DNA of 64,000 nucleotides from assembly GCA_016865015.1 (NCBI GenBank), contig CP018226.1, positions 1,953,001 through 2,017,000 of the forward strand. The letters are read 5' to 3'. Every line of letters begins with the position of its first letter. The stretch's first letter is position 1. Of this stretch, positions 34,500-43,621 are shown in pieces. The translations under genes were made by a program, and so were the position numbers. The notes below the pieces were generated by a model. It saw nothing but the letters and a program-made list of their open reading frames with translations. It did not search any database and was not told where the DNA came from. Origin of the DNA: Rhizobiales bacterium IMCC20636 (GTDB lineage: Bacteria > Pseudomonadota > Alphaproteobacteria > Rhizobiales > GCA-2746425).

Positions 34500-35795
34500 A
34501 TGTCTCGTGATCTTGATCAGCAGGCGATAGACGTATTGCGCCAAAATGACCGCGGTGGCTTCACGGTGCCAACCGCCAGATTGTATCCCTATCAGTGGAA
34601 CTGGGATTCTGCATTTGTTGCCTTGGGGTTTGCAACCTTCGACAGTGACCGGGCGTGGCGTGAGCTGGAACTCCTTCTGGAGGGACAATGGGCCAATGGC
34701 ATGGTTCCTCACATCTTGTTCCGGCGCAATGATCCGGACTATTTTCCAGGACCGTCAGTCTGGCAGACTCCCTCCCATGCAGATGGCGGTGGTCTGTTTC
34801 CATCAGGTGGCATTTCTCAGCCGCCGGTATTGGCATCAATCGTGCACTGGCTGGTTCAGCAGGATGGCAACATTCAGCGCGCCGCCAGACTATTCGACAA
34901 GGTCATGCGCTGGCACCGTTGGTACCATACTGACCGTGTTCCCAACGGCCATTCCGTGGTGGCGACTGTCCATCCCTGGGAGACCGGGCGCGACAATTGC
35001 CCGGACTGGGAAATAGGCCTGTCAGCCATGGAGATTGATCCGGATATCGGTGTGTATGAACGCAAGGACACCGATCATGTCGATCCGACGATGCGGCCAA
35101 GCAAAGAGCAATACGACAAGTATGTCACGATGATCAAATTTGGTCGTGATCACGATTGGGATCAGACGATCATCACAAATGACGGACCATTCGTGATGGC
35201 CGATCCTGGCATTCATTTCATCCTGCTGCGCGCTGATCGTGATCTCCTGGCTTTGGCGAAGCGGCTTGACAGGGCTGATGCCTATTCTGAAATTGAAAAC
35301 TGGATCGAGTTGGGCGTTGCTGCGAGCGACACGTTCTGGAACGATGATGTCGGTGCCTTTACGGCGTACGATATTCGGTCCGGCAAGCGGTCAGACGGTT
35401 TTTCCAATGCCAGTGCTCTCTGCTTTTTCGCCGATGCAGGCTCGGAATATCAGCGCGGACGGACATTGGAGAATATGCGCCGCATTCAATCCAAAGTGAG
35501 ATTCATGATGCCAAGTTGGGATCCGGATGCGCCGATGTTTGAGCCGCAGCGCTATTGGTGTGGTCCGGTGTGGCCGCAGATGAACCACATTATCGCCAAG
35601 GGCTTGAATGAACATGGCGAGCATCAGCTTGCTGAAACAATGCGGATGGATTTTGCTGTGCTTGTCGAACAATCCGGATTTTACGAGTGCTTCAACCCGC
35701 TGACGGGTGATGGATGCATCGGGGCGCACTTTTCCTGGACCGCAGCTTTATGGCTCGCCTGGGCATCGCCAAGAAACAACGCTGTAGCAGCTTGA
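34500..35795 (+). CDS. GH63-family glycosidase (mannosylglycerate/glucosylglycerate hydrolase-like)
   Basis: 431 residues, cytoplasmic. N-terminal [21 protein letters not shown] contains the YQWNWD motif (Asp36) typical of the bacterial (alpha/alpha)6-barrel GH63 hydrolases acting on mannosylglycerate and glucosylglycerate. Other conserved parts are [30 protein letters not shown] and the C-terminal [24 protein letters not shown]. It would split the imported glycoside. Start 3 bp after the permease stop. Substrate is inferred from family resemblance; a trehalase-like or other alpha-glycosidase role is possible. Confidence 0.85.
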   Translation: MSRDLDQQAIDVLRQNDRGGFTVPTARLYPYQWNWDSAFVALGFATFDSDRAWRELELLLEGQWANGMVPHILFRRNDPDYFPGPSVWQTPSHADGGGLFPSGGISQPPVLASIVHWLVQQDGNIQRAARLFDKVMRWHRWYHTDRVPNGHSVVATVHPWETGRDNCPDWEIGLSAMEIDPDIGVYERKDTDHVDPTMRPSKEQYDKYVTMIKFGRDHDWDQTIITNDGPFVMADPGIHFILLRADRDLLALAKRLDRADAYSEIENWIELGVAASDTFWNDDVGAFTAYDIRSGKRSDGFSNASALCFFADAGSEYQRGRTLENMRRIQSKVRFMMPSWDPDAPMFEPQRYWCGPVWPQMNHIIAKGLNEHGEHQLAETMRMDFAVLVEQSGFYECFNPLTGDGCIGAHFSWTAALWLAWASPRNNAVAA

Positions 35796-35805
35796 GGAAA
35801 GAAAA

Positions 35806-36861
35806 ATGGGATCAGTGCAACTGGAAGCCGTTGAGAAATGGTTCGGCAATGTCCAGGTCATCAAAGGTATCGATCTGGAGATCAATGAGGGCGAATTCGT
35901 TATTTTCGTCGGCCCGTCAGGATGCGGGAAGTCAACCTTGTTACGGATGATAGCCGGCCTTGAAGACACCAGCCGTGGCAAGATTTTGCTCGATGGGGAT
36001 GATGTGACAGACCGCGTCCCGAGCGAGCGTGGCCTGTCGATGGTGTTTCAGTCCTATGCGCTGTACCCGCATATGTCCGTGCGCGACAATGTGGGTTTCG
36101 GGTTGAAGACAGCAGGCGAAAGCCGGTCGGAAATTGATCGGAAGGTCAAACACGCCTCAGAAATTCTGGAACTGGACCAGTATCTGGATCGAAAACCAAA
36201 GGCTTTGTCAGGCGGTCAGCGTCAGCGCGTTGCCATTGGCCGGGCTATCGTACGTGAGCCAAAAGGGTTCCTGTTTGATGAACCTTTGTCCAATCTGGAC
36301 GCGGCCCTGCGCGTGCAGATGCGGTTTGAGATTGCCAAGCTGCATGACACTTTGGGCACGACGATGATCTATGTCACCCACGATCAGGTTGAGGCGATGA
36401 CCCTTGCTGACAAGATAGTGGTGCTGAAGGATGGTAAGATCATGCAGGTCGGTTCGCCTCGGGAATTGTACGAAAACCCGGACAATCTGTTCGTCGCACA
36501 GTTCATCGGCAGCCCGAAAATGAACGTCCTGCCATGCAGCGCGGATGGTGTGTATTTCCATTTGCCGGAAAACGGAACAAGTCAACATGGTCTGACCACA
36601 AGCGCGGAAGGTGTGAACAACCTTGGTATTCGACCCGAACACATCACGTTGGGCGCAGAAGCGGGCGCTCATTGCTCCGGGGTGGTTGAGGTTGTCGAAT
36701 ATCTTGGATCTGACACGTTTCTCTATGTCAACAGCCCGGCACTTGGGACAATTACCGTTCGTGCGGGCGACGTGGGACGCGATCTGAAGGGCAAGGAAAT
36801 ACATTTGCACTTCCCGCGGGACAAGATGGTGTTTTTCGCGGATGACAGGCATGTGATCTGA
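35806..36861 (+). CDS. ABC sugar transporter ATP-binding protein (UgpC/MalK type)
   Basis: 351 residues. Walker A is GPSGCGKST (residues 36-44), signature [14 protein letters not shown], Walker [16 protein letters not shown] and switch [11 protein letters not shown]-terminal TOBE regulatory domain follows (GIRPEHITL). It energises the two permeases upstream. It lies 10 bp after the GH63 gene with AGGAAAG before the ATG. Confidence 0.95.
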   Translation: MGSVQLEAVEKWFGNVQVIKGIDLEINEGEFVIFVGPSGCGKSTLLRMIAGLEDTSRGKILLDGDDVTDRVPSERGLSMVFQSYALYPHMSVRDNVGFGLKTAGESRSEIDRKVKHASEILELDQYLDRKPKALSGGQRQRVAIGRAIVREPKGFLFDEPLSNLDAALRVQMRFEIAKLHDTLGTTMIYVTHDQVEAMTLADKIVVLKDGKIMQVGSPRELYENPDNLFVAQFIGSPKMNVLPCSADGVYFHLPENGTSQHGLTTSAEGVNNLGIRPEHITLGAEAGAHCSGVVEVVEYLGSDTFLYVNSPALGTITVRAGDVGRDLKGKEIHLHFPRDKMVFFADDRHVI

Positions 36862-36867
36862 TCATTC

Positions 36868-37299
36868 ATGATGATCGTCGCCGCTGGAGAGAATGAGCAG
36901 AGTGAGATTGCAGCGGTAATTGAGGCTGCTCTTCTGGCGTCACTTGCAACGGTCAATACACAGGCTGAAAACAACAACAGTTTTGTCCTGATCTCCAGAG
37001 GTCAGAACGGGGCGCTCGCGGGCGGTTTGATCGGTCATACGTCCTATGGATGGCTGCTTATCAAGGTTCTTTGGGTTGATGAGTTTCATCGCGGAGCGGG
37101 CCTTGGGAAGCGATTGATGGCGCAAGCTGAGGGCAGGGCGCGCGATGCTGGTTGTCATAGTGCCTGGCTCGATACATCCAGCGAACCGGCCCATGCCTTC
37201 TACAGCCATCTGGGCTATGCGGATTTTGGCCAGCTGGCAAATGGTGACGATCAACATCCCGCAGGACATCACCGATGGTTCATGAAAAAAGCGCTTTAG
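36868..37299 (+). CDS. GNAT-family N-acetyltransferase
   Basis: 143 residues. The acetyl-CoA-binding motif A is VDEFHRGAGLGKRLMAQAEGRARDAG (R-x-x-G-x-G/A), and the C-terminal AHAFYSHLGYADFG is the usual motif B. It starts 6 bp after the ABC ATPase stop and is probably the last gene of the sugar operon. Substrate unknown. It converges with the hisC-like gene. Confidence 0.88.
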   Translation: MMIVAAGENEQSEIAAVIEAALLASLATVNTQAENNNSFVLISRGQNGALAGGLIGHTSYGWLLIKVLWVDEFHRGAGLGKRLMAQAEGRARDAGCHSAWLDTSSEPAHAFYSHLGYADFGQLANGDDQHPAGHHRWFMKKAL

Positions 37300-37381
37300 C
37301 CCGCAAAATACCAGTTAAATTCTGGTCGTTTTGACAGCCGTAATAGAGAGAATGTGCCCCTCCGCCAACCTGACATTCGGG

Positions 37382-38497
37382 TCAGACATGGTGCGGCAGG
37401 ACTGCGTCCAGATCCTTCAGGAATTTGGTGTTTTCCTGGTTGGTGCCGATGGATACTCGGATAAAGGTGTCATAGCCGACCTGTTTCCAAGGCTTGATGA
37501 TCGTCCCGCGCTTCATGAGGTCTTCAGCCACTTCTGTCGATGGATGATTGACATCGAAAAACACGAAGTTGCCCAAAGATTGAGCGACCTCGTATCCGCG
37601 CGTGCGCAGGTCGTGCGACAATAACTCTCGCCGTCGTATGGTTTCAGCAGTGCAGCTTTTCATATGATCATCGTGTTGTACCGCAACCGCTGCTGCCATT
37701 TGAGCAGCTCTGTTGATATTGAATGGCGTCCGGCTGAGATCAAGCGCTTGACGCAGGGCCTTCGAGCCGCAGATTCCGAAGCCAATGCGCAGACCGGCAA
37801 GTCCCCAGGCTTTTGAGAAGGTTCTCAGGATAATCCAGTTCTGGTCCTCTACTGCCAAGCAGTTCTGCCCGGAGGTATAATCGCCTGCTATGGCATATTC
37901 GTAATAGGCCTCATCAAGCACGAGCAATGTGTCTGGATGCTTTGCGGCGATGACCTGTTTGAGTTGCCGTGGGTTAAGCCACGTTCCCACAGGGTTCATC
38001 GGATTTGCAAAGATCAGCATTTTTGCCGGCTTCGCCACAGCCTTCAGCAATGCCTCAAGATCAATTTCCAGGGCTTTGGTCAGGCCGATACGTTCGACGG
38101 ATCCGCCCATCAGCCTGGCGTAATCTTCATGGAGTGGAAATGAGGGATAAAGCGTGATGACCCGATCACCGGGCTGAACCACGCTGCGGCAGATGATGGA
38201 AATCAGCTCTTCAGAGCCATTGCCGAAAATCAATTGATCGGCAGATATACCCAGATAATTGGACAGTGCAGTTGCCAATTCTCCGGAACTGGCATCCGGA
38301 TACAAAAACAGGTCCGAACTGAGGAGTTTCAAGGCGTTCAGAACCTTAGGTGCGGGGCCGGAAGGGTTTTCGTTGGAGGCGAGTTTCGCAAATTCTGTGA
38401 CGTCATATCGGGATTTGACGTCATTGAGACTGAGCCCGGCATTATAGGGTTGAATATTGCTGAGCGTTGGGCGAAGTACTTTGTCGAGCTGGTTCAT
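37382..38497 (-). CDS. hisC: HisC-like histidinol-phosphate/aromatic aminotransferase
   Basis: 371 residues from the ATG at 38497. A longer frame starting at 38554 would place its first codons inside a HutC-type operator, so the shorter start is preferred. PLP-dependent class I/II fold with NENPSGPAPKVL, DEAYYEYA and the PLP lysine in TFSKAWGLAGLRIGFG. The HisC group makes histidinol phosphate from imidazole-acetol phosphate but also handles other aromatic 2-oxo acids. Here it is in a HutC-regulated catabolic region, not with other his biosynthesis genes. I infer a role in transaminating an imidazole compound such as imidazolepyruvate. Confidence 0.85.
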   Translation of the reverse strand: MNQLDKVLRPTLSNIQPYNAGLSLNDVKSRYDVTEFAKLASNENPSGPAPKVLNALKLLSSDLFLYPDASSGELATALSNYLGISADQLIFGNGSEELISIICRSVVQPGDRVITLYPSFPLHEDYARLMGGSVERIGLTKALEIDLEALLKAVAKPAKMLIFANPMNPVGTWLNPRQLKQVIAAKHPDTLLVLDEAYYEYAIAGDYTSGQNCLAVEDQNWIILRTFSKAWGLAGLRIGFGICGSKALRQALDLSRTPFNINRAAQMAAAVAVQHDDHMKSCTAETIRRRELLSHDLRTRGYEVAQSLGNFVFFDVNHPSTEVAEDLMKRGTIIKPWKQVGYDTFIRVSIGTNQENTKFLKDLDAVLPHHV

Positions 38498-38540
38498 TTC
38501 GCTTTCACTGTCTGCACCCCCGTTGCGAATGCTGGTGATA

Positions 38541-38556
38541 TTATGTATAGACATAA
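38541..38556. promoter_or_regulatory. HutC-type operator between hisC-like and SDR genes
   Basis: TTATGTATAGACATAA: arms TTATGT and ACATAA with TA core. The same 16-mer occurs at 50601 before hutF/hutI. It lies 44 bp before the hisC start and 28 bp before the divergent SDR start, so it could control both. Confidence 0.8.
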
Positions 38557-38584
38557 AGAGTGATGCGCAAGAAGGTTTCTCCCA

Positions 38585-39358
38585 ATGGCACCATCGATAT
38601 TTGATCTTTCGGGCAAGGTGGCGCTGGTGACAGGGGCAAGCCGAGGCCTTGGACGGTCGATTGCGATTGGCTTGGCGGAAGCCGGTGCGACCGTGGTGAT
38701 TACTTCCAGAAACCTGTCTGCTCTCGACGACACAGTCTCCGAAATTCAGCGGGCAGGCGGCAAAGCTCTCCCAATGGTGCTGGATGTCAGCGACGTGTCG
38801 GGCATGACCGATCAGATGGCCGATCTGGCGGCGCAGCTTGGCGATGGCTTCGATATCCTGGTGAACAATGCAGGTTACGAAGAAGTCTGTCCGTCTCTGG
38901 ATGTCTCCGAGGATGTTTGGGACCGGATTGTCGACACCAATCTGAAAGGCGCCTTTTTCTGTGCCAGGAATGCCGCCCGGATGATGGTTGAGACCGGGCG
39001 CGGGGGCGCCATCATCAATGTCTGCTCACTGACATCCTATGTCGGGGTTCCGACCGCAGTTCCTTATGGGTCTTCAAAATCCGGCTTGCTGGGAATGACG
39101 CGCGCGCTCTCAACAGAGTGGGCGGCGCACCGGATTCGGGTCAACGCAATTGCGCCGGGTTACTTCCGCACCGAGTTGACGGATCAATTCTATCAGGACG
39201 AAGATTGGCAGAAGGCGATGTTGGAGAAAATTCCGCTTGGTGCCTTCGGGGATGCCGATGATCTGAAAGGTGCTGTGGTTTTTCTGGCAAGTGACGCGTC
39301 CAACTATATCACCGGTCAATGTATCGGAATTGACGGTGGTTATCTGGCCTCCATCTGA
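38585..39358 (+). CDS. Short-chain dehydrogenase/reductase
   Basis: 257 residues, classical SDR. NAD(P) motif TGASRGLG (residues 17-24), NNAG, catalytic Ser in NVCSLTS and Tyr-x-x-x-Lys in PYGSSKSG; C-terminal TGQCIGIDGGYLASI. It should oxidise or reduce an alcohol or ketone. Divergent from the hisC-like gene, with a HutC-type site between them and another HutC-type site 78 bp after its stop. Substrate not readable from sequence; an imidazole alcohol is a guess from context. Confidence 0.9.
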   Translation: MAPSIFDLSGKVALVTGASRGLGRSIAIGLAEAGATVVITSRNLSALDDTVSEIQRAGGKALPMVLDVSDVSGMTDQMADLAAQLGDGFDILVNNAGYEEVCPSLDVSEDVWDRIVDTNLKGAFFCARNAARMMVETGRGGAIINVCSLTSYVGVPTAVPYGSSKSGLLGMTRALSTEWAAHRIRVNAIAPGYFRTELTDQFYQDEDWQKAMLEKIPLGAFGDADDLKGAVVFLASDASNYITGQCIGIDGGYLASI

Positions 39359-39436
39359 TTTGAGGCTCCATTTATGCAGGCGAGAAGCAAACAATTGGTC
39401 ACTCCTTACTTGACATTTCTGCGAGGCCCGCTTTCC

Positions 39437-39448
39437 ATGTATATACAT
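39437..39448. promoter_or_regulatory. HutC-type operator before the ABC transporter operon
   Basis: Perfect palindrome ATGTATATACAT, 60 bp before the ATP-binding protein start. A -10-like TATAAT (39448-39453) directly abuts it, so repressor binding would block RNA polymerase. A TTGACA at 39410 is too far upstream to pair with that -10. Confidence 0.8.
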
Positions 39449-39507
39449 ATAATTCGCCGGGTGCCGTTGCGCCAGACATGCGAACCAGTCGATAGGGCCT
39501 TCCTCAC

Positions 39508-40620
39508 GTGAATACACATTCGATTCCGGCGGTTTCTGCATCCAACGTGGAGATGCAATTTCCTGGCTTATTGGCGGTCAAGGATGCAAATTTCGAACTG
39601 GATAATGGTCGGTTCCTGACGATTCTTGGCCCCTCCGGCTCAGGCAAGACCACGCTGTTGCGCATGATTGCCGGCTTTCTGAAGCCAACCCGGGGTGAGA
39701 TATTCATCAAGGGCAAGGAAGTCAGTGCAGTTGCGCCGAACAAGCGCTCGGTCGGAATGGTGTTCCAAAAGCTTGCTCTGTTCCCGCATATGACAGCGGC
39801 ACAGAATGTGGCTTTCCCTCTGAAAATGCGACGCTTTGATGCGAAGAAAATTCCAGCGCGGGTTTCGGAATTTCTCAATCTGGTGCGTCTGGATGGTCTG
39901 GAAGATCGACGGATGAACGAATTGTCCGGCGGCCAGCAACAGCGTGTAGCGATTGCACGGGCTTTGGTCTTTGAACCGGATCTGCTGTTGCTGGATGAAC
40001 CACTGGCAGCGCTGGATCGCAAGCTGCGCGAGGAAATGCAGTTGGAGTTCCGCCGCATTCAGAAAGAACTTGGCGTCACCACGATCAACGTTACCCATGA
40101 CCAGCGCGAAGCTCTGGTTGTCTCGGACCAGATCATTGTGATGGACCATGGCGAGATTCAGCAGGATGCATCGCCAACGCAGATGTACCGGACACCGCAC
40201 AATCCATTTGTCGCCAATTTCATCGGCGTCACCAATTTGTTTGTCGGGCAGTTGGCGGCAGTCAGTGGTGAGGCTGTGGATGTCACAATTGGAGCCCTGA
40301 CCCTGTCGGGTATCTTAAGAAGTTCCCCGGAAACTGCCGTTTTGGGCGCGCAGGTGCGGTGTGCCGTGCGTGCTGAGCAGATCCGGATTTCCGCTGCGTT
40401 GGATGCGCTGGGAGAACTGGATGCTGCGTTTCAAGGGACTGTTAAAGATGTGATTTTTGAAGGCGAACGGCTTCTTTATGAACTGTCCATTCCTGAATTG
40501 GGAGATGACCCTGTCCGCATTTTCCATCATGATCAAAATGACTTCGCTACGCACGATGTTGGAGAAACTGTCCACATCGGGTGGATGAACCGCGACATGC
40601 ATATTTTCGTCGCACCTTAA
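39508..40620 (+). CDS. ABC transporter ATP-binding protein (PotA/FbpC type)
   Basis: 370 residues, GTG start at 39508 (a later ATG would remove the first strand). Walker A GPSGSGKTT (41-49), signature LSGGQQQRVAIARA, Walker B LLLLDEPLAALDRKLRE, switch NVTHDQREAL. A C-terminal TOBE domain follows. First gene of an operon with a Tat-exported binding protein and two permeases, the layout of spermidine/putrescine (PotABCD) systems. Its HutC-type operator suggests an imidazole or histidine-related ligand. Confidence 0.92.
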   Translation: MNTHSIPAVSASNVEMQFPGLLAVKDANFELDNGRFLTILGPSGSGKTTLLRMIAGFLKPTRGEIFIKGKEVSAVAPNKRSVGMVFQKLALFPHMTAAQNVAFPLKMRRFDAKKIPARVSEFLNLVRLDGLEDRRMNELSGGQQQRVAIARALVFEPDLLLLDEPLAALDRKLREEMQLEFRRIQKELGVTTINVTHDQREALVVSDQIIVMDHGEIQQDASPTQMYRTPHNPFVANFIGVTNLFVGQLAAVSGEAVDVTIGALTLSGILRSSPETAVLGAQVRCAVRAEQIRISAALDALGELDAAFQGTVKDVIFEGERLLYELSIPELGDDPVRIFHHDQNDFATHDVGETVHIGWMNRDMHIFVAP

Positions 40621-40667
40621 GGGCCCAGACAGATGTCAGGCCTGAACCAGAAACAGGGAGTATTTCG

Positions 40668-41771
40668 ATGCCCATAGACAAAACCTTTAACCGCAGGCAG
40701 CTGCTCAAGACGACAGCTGCCGTTGGTGCTGCCGGTGCTTTTGTAGCGTCTACACCGTCGATTCTGCGTGCTGCTGAGCCAGACAAGCCCTCGGAAATCA
40801 TCGTTCGCGCCTGGGGCGGCCCTTGGGTCGAAGCTTTGAAAAACGGTGTGTCTGATCGCTTCACCGCTGAAACCGGTATCCGGGTCATTCATGATCTGAC
40901 GGAAGATAATGAAATTCAGCCGAAAGTCTGGGCTGCCGTTGCCCAAGGCCGGACGCCGCCAATCCACATCAACTGGGACACCACAACAAACGCCACCAAA
41001 TCTGCTTTGCGCGGCGTCTGTGAAGATCTGTCTGACCTCTCCAATATTGCCGGAACAACTGATCTGGCAAAACCTGTTGGCGTGGAAGGCTATCCGATCG
41101 TAAACACATATGGCTATGTCTATGTGTTGGCCTATCGTCCATCTGCTTTCCCGGATGGCCCACCCAAATCCTATCACGATCTGCTTGATCCGAAGTTCAA
41201 GGGTCGCCTTGCGTTCTACAATGACGGCATTGGTTTCCACTTCCCGGCACAGGTTGCAGGTGGCGGAAGTCTGGATGGTATTCCAGATGCCATGGACCCA
41301 GCCTGGGAATTCATCACCAAGATGAAAGCACAGAACCCGCTTCTGGGTGAAGATCCGGATTTCGTGACCTGGTTCCAGAACGGTGAAATTGATGCAGCGT
41401 GCACCATTTCCACAAATGCGCTGGGTGCCAAGAAAAATGGCGTTGATATTGCCTGGACTGTGCCGGATGAGGGCGCGAAGTTCGACACCGATGGCTTGTG
41501 GATTCCAAAAGGCCACTCTGAAGGCGATCTGTATTGGTCAAAAGCCTATATCAACAGTGCGTTGACCAAAGAGTCTCAGCAGATTTGGCTGGATGGTCTT
41601 GGCCTTCCGGGCGTTGTCCCAGGCCTGACACCTCCTCCGGGCATGGCGGGTGATCCGGCCTATCCGACAAAACCTGAAGATTTTGAGCGTCTCATTCGTA
41701 TTTCCGGCCAGGTACAGGTCGAAAATGAGAGCGAATGGTTCTCGAAATTCAAAACCATCATGCAGGGCTAA
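40668..41771 (+). CDS. ABC transporter substrate-binding protein, PotD-like, Tat signal
   Basis: 367 residues from the ATG at 40668 with GGGAG 7 bp upstream. The N-terminus is a twin-arginine signal (NRRQLLKTTAAVGAAGAFVA, cleaved near ILRAAEPD). The mature domain reads EIIVRAWGGPWVEALKNGVS and continues in the spermidine/putrescine-type fold. It would bind the imported compound in the periplasm. An 11-bp hairpin follows the stop. Confidence 0.9.
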   Translation: MPIDKTFNRRQLLKTTAAVGAAGAFVASTPSILRAAEPDKPSEIIVRAWGGPWVEALKNGVSDRFTAETGIRVIHDLTEDNEIQPKVWAAVAQGRTPPIHINWDTTTNATKSALRGVCEDLSDLSNIAGTTDLAKPVGVEGYPIVNTYGYVYVLAYRPSAFPDGPPKSYHDLLDPKFKGRLAFYNDGIGFHFPAQVAGGGSLDGIPDAMDPAWEFITKMKAQNPLLGEDPDFVTWFQNGEIDAACTISTNALGAKKNGVDIAWTVPDEGAKFDTDGLWIPKGHSEGDLYWSKAYINSALTKESQQIWLDGLGLPGVVPGLTPPPGMAGDPAYPTKPEDFERLIRISGQVQVENESEWFSKFKTIMQG

Positions 41772-41790
41772 TCGTCCCGCAAGGAACATC

Positions 41791-41820
41791 TCACCGGGCG
41801 AATGTCTGATCGCCCGGTGA
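41791..41820 (+). repeat. Intercistronic hairpin after the PotD-like gene
   Basis: Perfect 11-bp arms TCACCGGGCGA and TCGCCCGGTGA with an 8-base loop, 20 bp after the stop. No U-run. An ATG in the loop (41802) is in frame with the next permease but is an unlikely start inside such a stem-loop. Confidence 0.75.
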
Positions 41821-41843
41821 TCCCACAAAGAGCAAGCAGCCCA

Positions 41844-42788
41844 ATGCAACGCAGCCCTTCCTCATATCCCCTCATGTGGCGTGTCATGGATGCCCTGGAG
41901 GCAGCTTTTGCAGCCATTTGGCCAAAGGGCGGCGGTAAATACACGCCATATCTGATGCTGACACCTGCCATCGTTCTGGTGGGAACACTGGTTGTCGGAC
42001 TGCTTTACATCGGGGATTCCTCACTGCGGACGCTCGACAAATCCACGTTCCAGTTTTCGGAATTCTGGACCCTTGAAAACTATGTGCGGGCATTTTCCGA
42101 ACCGTTCATTTTCACTGTGGTCTGGCGCAGTTTGATGGGGGCCGTGATTGTCACAATCGTGACGCTTATGCTGGCCTTTCCCTATGCCTATGTGATGGTG
42201 CGCACGCCCAATGCGTTTCTGCGCAAGTTCTTGCTGATTGCATTGTTTCTCCCATTCTTTATCGGGCAGGTGGTGCGGGCCTATGGATGGCTGATCATTC
42301 TCGGTAATCAGGGCATTGTGAATGATGTGTTGGGGCTTGTCGGTGTTGAGCCATTGCGGCTGTTGTTCAACTATCCCGCAGTTCTGTTCGGTCTGGTGCA
42401 GTATATGCTGCCCTTTGCAGTGTTGATGCTGGCACCGGCATTGACGGCGATCCCAGAAGAAATTGAAGCGGCCGCCGGTTCTCTGGGGGCAAGCTGGGTT
42501 GAGACCATGACCCATGTGGTTCTGCCAATGGCCAAACCTGGTCTGATTGGTGCCGGACTTGTGGTTCTGACCTTGTCTCTGACTGATTTTGCGATGCCGG
42601 CCATTCTTGGTGGCGGGACCCAGGATTTCATTGCCAACGCCATTTATGACCAGTTTTTCAGAACATCTGACCAGGGGTTCGGTGCAACGCTCGCCTTGTT
42701 GCTGATCGCGCTTGGCTCGATGCTGGTTGGTGTCGTGTTCGCTGTCTTTGGGGCGGGGACTCTGGCGTTGGATGGATCGCAAAAATGA
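41844..42788 (+). CDS. ABC transporter permease (PotB-like)
   Basis: 314 residues from the ATG at 41844; a start at 41802 lies within a hairpin loop and is less likely. Six membrane segments, the first being YLMLTPAIVLVGTLVVGLLYI. EAA loop EIEAAAGSLGASWVETMTHVVLPMAKPG. Forms the channel with the PotC-like permease, whose ATG overlaps this stop (ATGA). Confidence 0.92.
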   Translation: MQRSPSSYPLMWRVMDALEAAFAAIWPKGGGKYTPYLMLTPAIVLVGTLVVGLLYIGDSSLRTLDKSTFQFSEFWTLENYVRAFSEPFIFTVVWRSLMGAVIVTIVTLMLAFPYAYVMVRTPNAFLRKFLLIALFLPFFIGQVVRAYGWLIILGNQGIVNDVLGLVGVEPLRLLFNYPAVLFGLVQYMLPFAVLMLAPALTAIPEEIEAAAGSLGASWVETMTHVVLPMAKPGLIGAGLVVLTLSLTDFAMPAILGGGTQDFIANAIYDQFFRTSDQGFGATLALLLIALGSMLVGVVFAVFGAGTLALDGSQK

Positions 42789-43585
42789 ACCGGCCCCGTT
42801 CTCAGCAAATCGTCTACTGGTCGCTGGTCATTCTGACATTGCTGACCCTGTCGGCACCAACCTTCGTGGTGCTGGGGGCCTCGTTTACATCGGGAAACAT
42901 CATCCAGTTTCCACCCGATGGATTTTCCCTGAAATGGTACGCCGCAATCATCGGAGAGCAAAATCTCAGAGATGCATTCGGCCGCTCTCTGATCGTCGCC
43001 ACCATCTGTGTGCTCGTGTCACTACCAACAGGCACGCTGGCCGGTATTGCCTTGTCAAAATTTCGGATCAGGGGTGCCAATGCGATCCAGATCTATCTGC
43101 TGCTGCCATTTACCATTCCGCTGATCGGTTCCGGCATCGGTCTGATGCTTGCCTTTGGGGATGCCGGAATTCTGGGCAATCTGTGGCCCATTGGCATTGC
43201 CACCGCCGTCATCAATCTGCCCTTCATGATATGGGCGGTGTCCTCCAGCGCGGTGGGGCTTGACCCTGATCTGGAGCTGGCTGCGCAAAGCTGCGGGGCA
43301 GGGCCGGTGCAGACCTTCTTTTCCGTGACCTTGCCTGCTGTCGCACCAGGCGTCATCACCGGCTCATTGCTGATGTTCATTCTGTCGCTGAATGAGTTTC
43401 TGGTCAGTCTGTTGTTGGTCGATGCGCGGATCGTGACGCTGCCGGTTCAGATTTACAATTCCATCCGCTCGATCATCACCCCCGATCTGGCCGCTGTATC
43501 TGTTGTGTTCATTGTGGTGGCAATGCTTGCGATTGCTGCGCTGGACAAGCTGGTGGGTCTCGAAATTTTCCTGAAATCCAAATAA
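42785..43585 (+). CDS. ABC transporter permease (PotC-like)
   Basis: 266 residues with six membrane segments. EAA loop DLELAAQSCGAGPVQTFFSVTLPAVAPGVITGSL; the C-terminus ends in membrane helix AVSVVFIVVAMLAIAAL. Second membrane subunit of the HutC-associated importer. It is followed by the palindrome CGCCCGATCGGGCG at 43588-43601 and then hisD. Confidence 0.92.
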   Translation: MNRPRSQQIVYWSLVILTLLTLSAPTFVVLGASFTSGNIIQFPPDGFSLKWYAAIIGEQNLRDAFGRSLIVATICVLVSLPTGTLAGIALSKFRIRGANAIQIYLLLPFTIPLIGSGIGLMLAFGDAGILGNLWPIGIATAVINLPFMIWAVSSSAVGLDPDLELAAQSCGAGPVQTFFSVTLPAVAPGVITGSLLMFILSLNEFLVSLLLVDARIVTLPVQIYNSIRSIITPDLAAVSVVFIVVAMLAIAALDKLVGLEIFLKSK

Positions 43586-43587
43586 CC

Positions 43588-43601
43588 CGCCCGATCGGGC
43601 G
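43588..43601 (+). repeat. Palindrome between permease and hisD-like genes
   Basis: CGCCCGATCGGGCG, a perfect 14-bp palindrome directly after the PotC-like stop. It could fold as a short hairpin (CGCCC/GGGCG around GATC) within the operon transcript. Confidence 0.5.
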
Positions 43602-43621
43602 CTATGAAGGCTAGTTAGAGA

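Noticed and set aside
38498-38554. Longer N-terminus for the hisC-like protein
   Set aside because: Its first codons coincide with the HutC-type operator at 38541-38556, and the extra residues lack family similarity.
39410-39453. TTGACA at 39410 paired with TATAAT at 39448 as a promoter
   Set aside because: The spacing of 32 bp is far outside the normal 16-18 bp; only the -10 next to the operator is retained.
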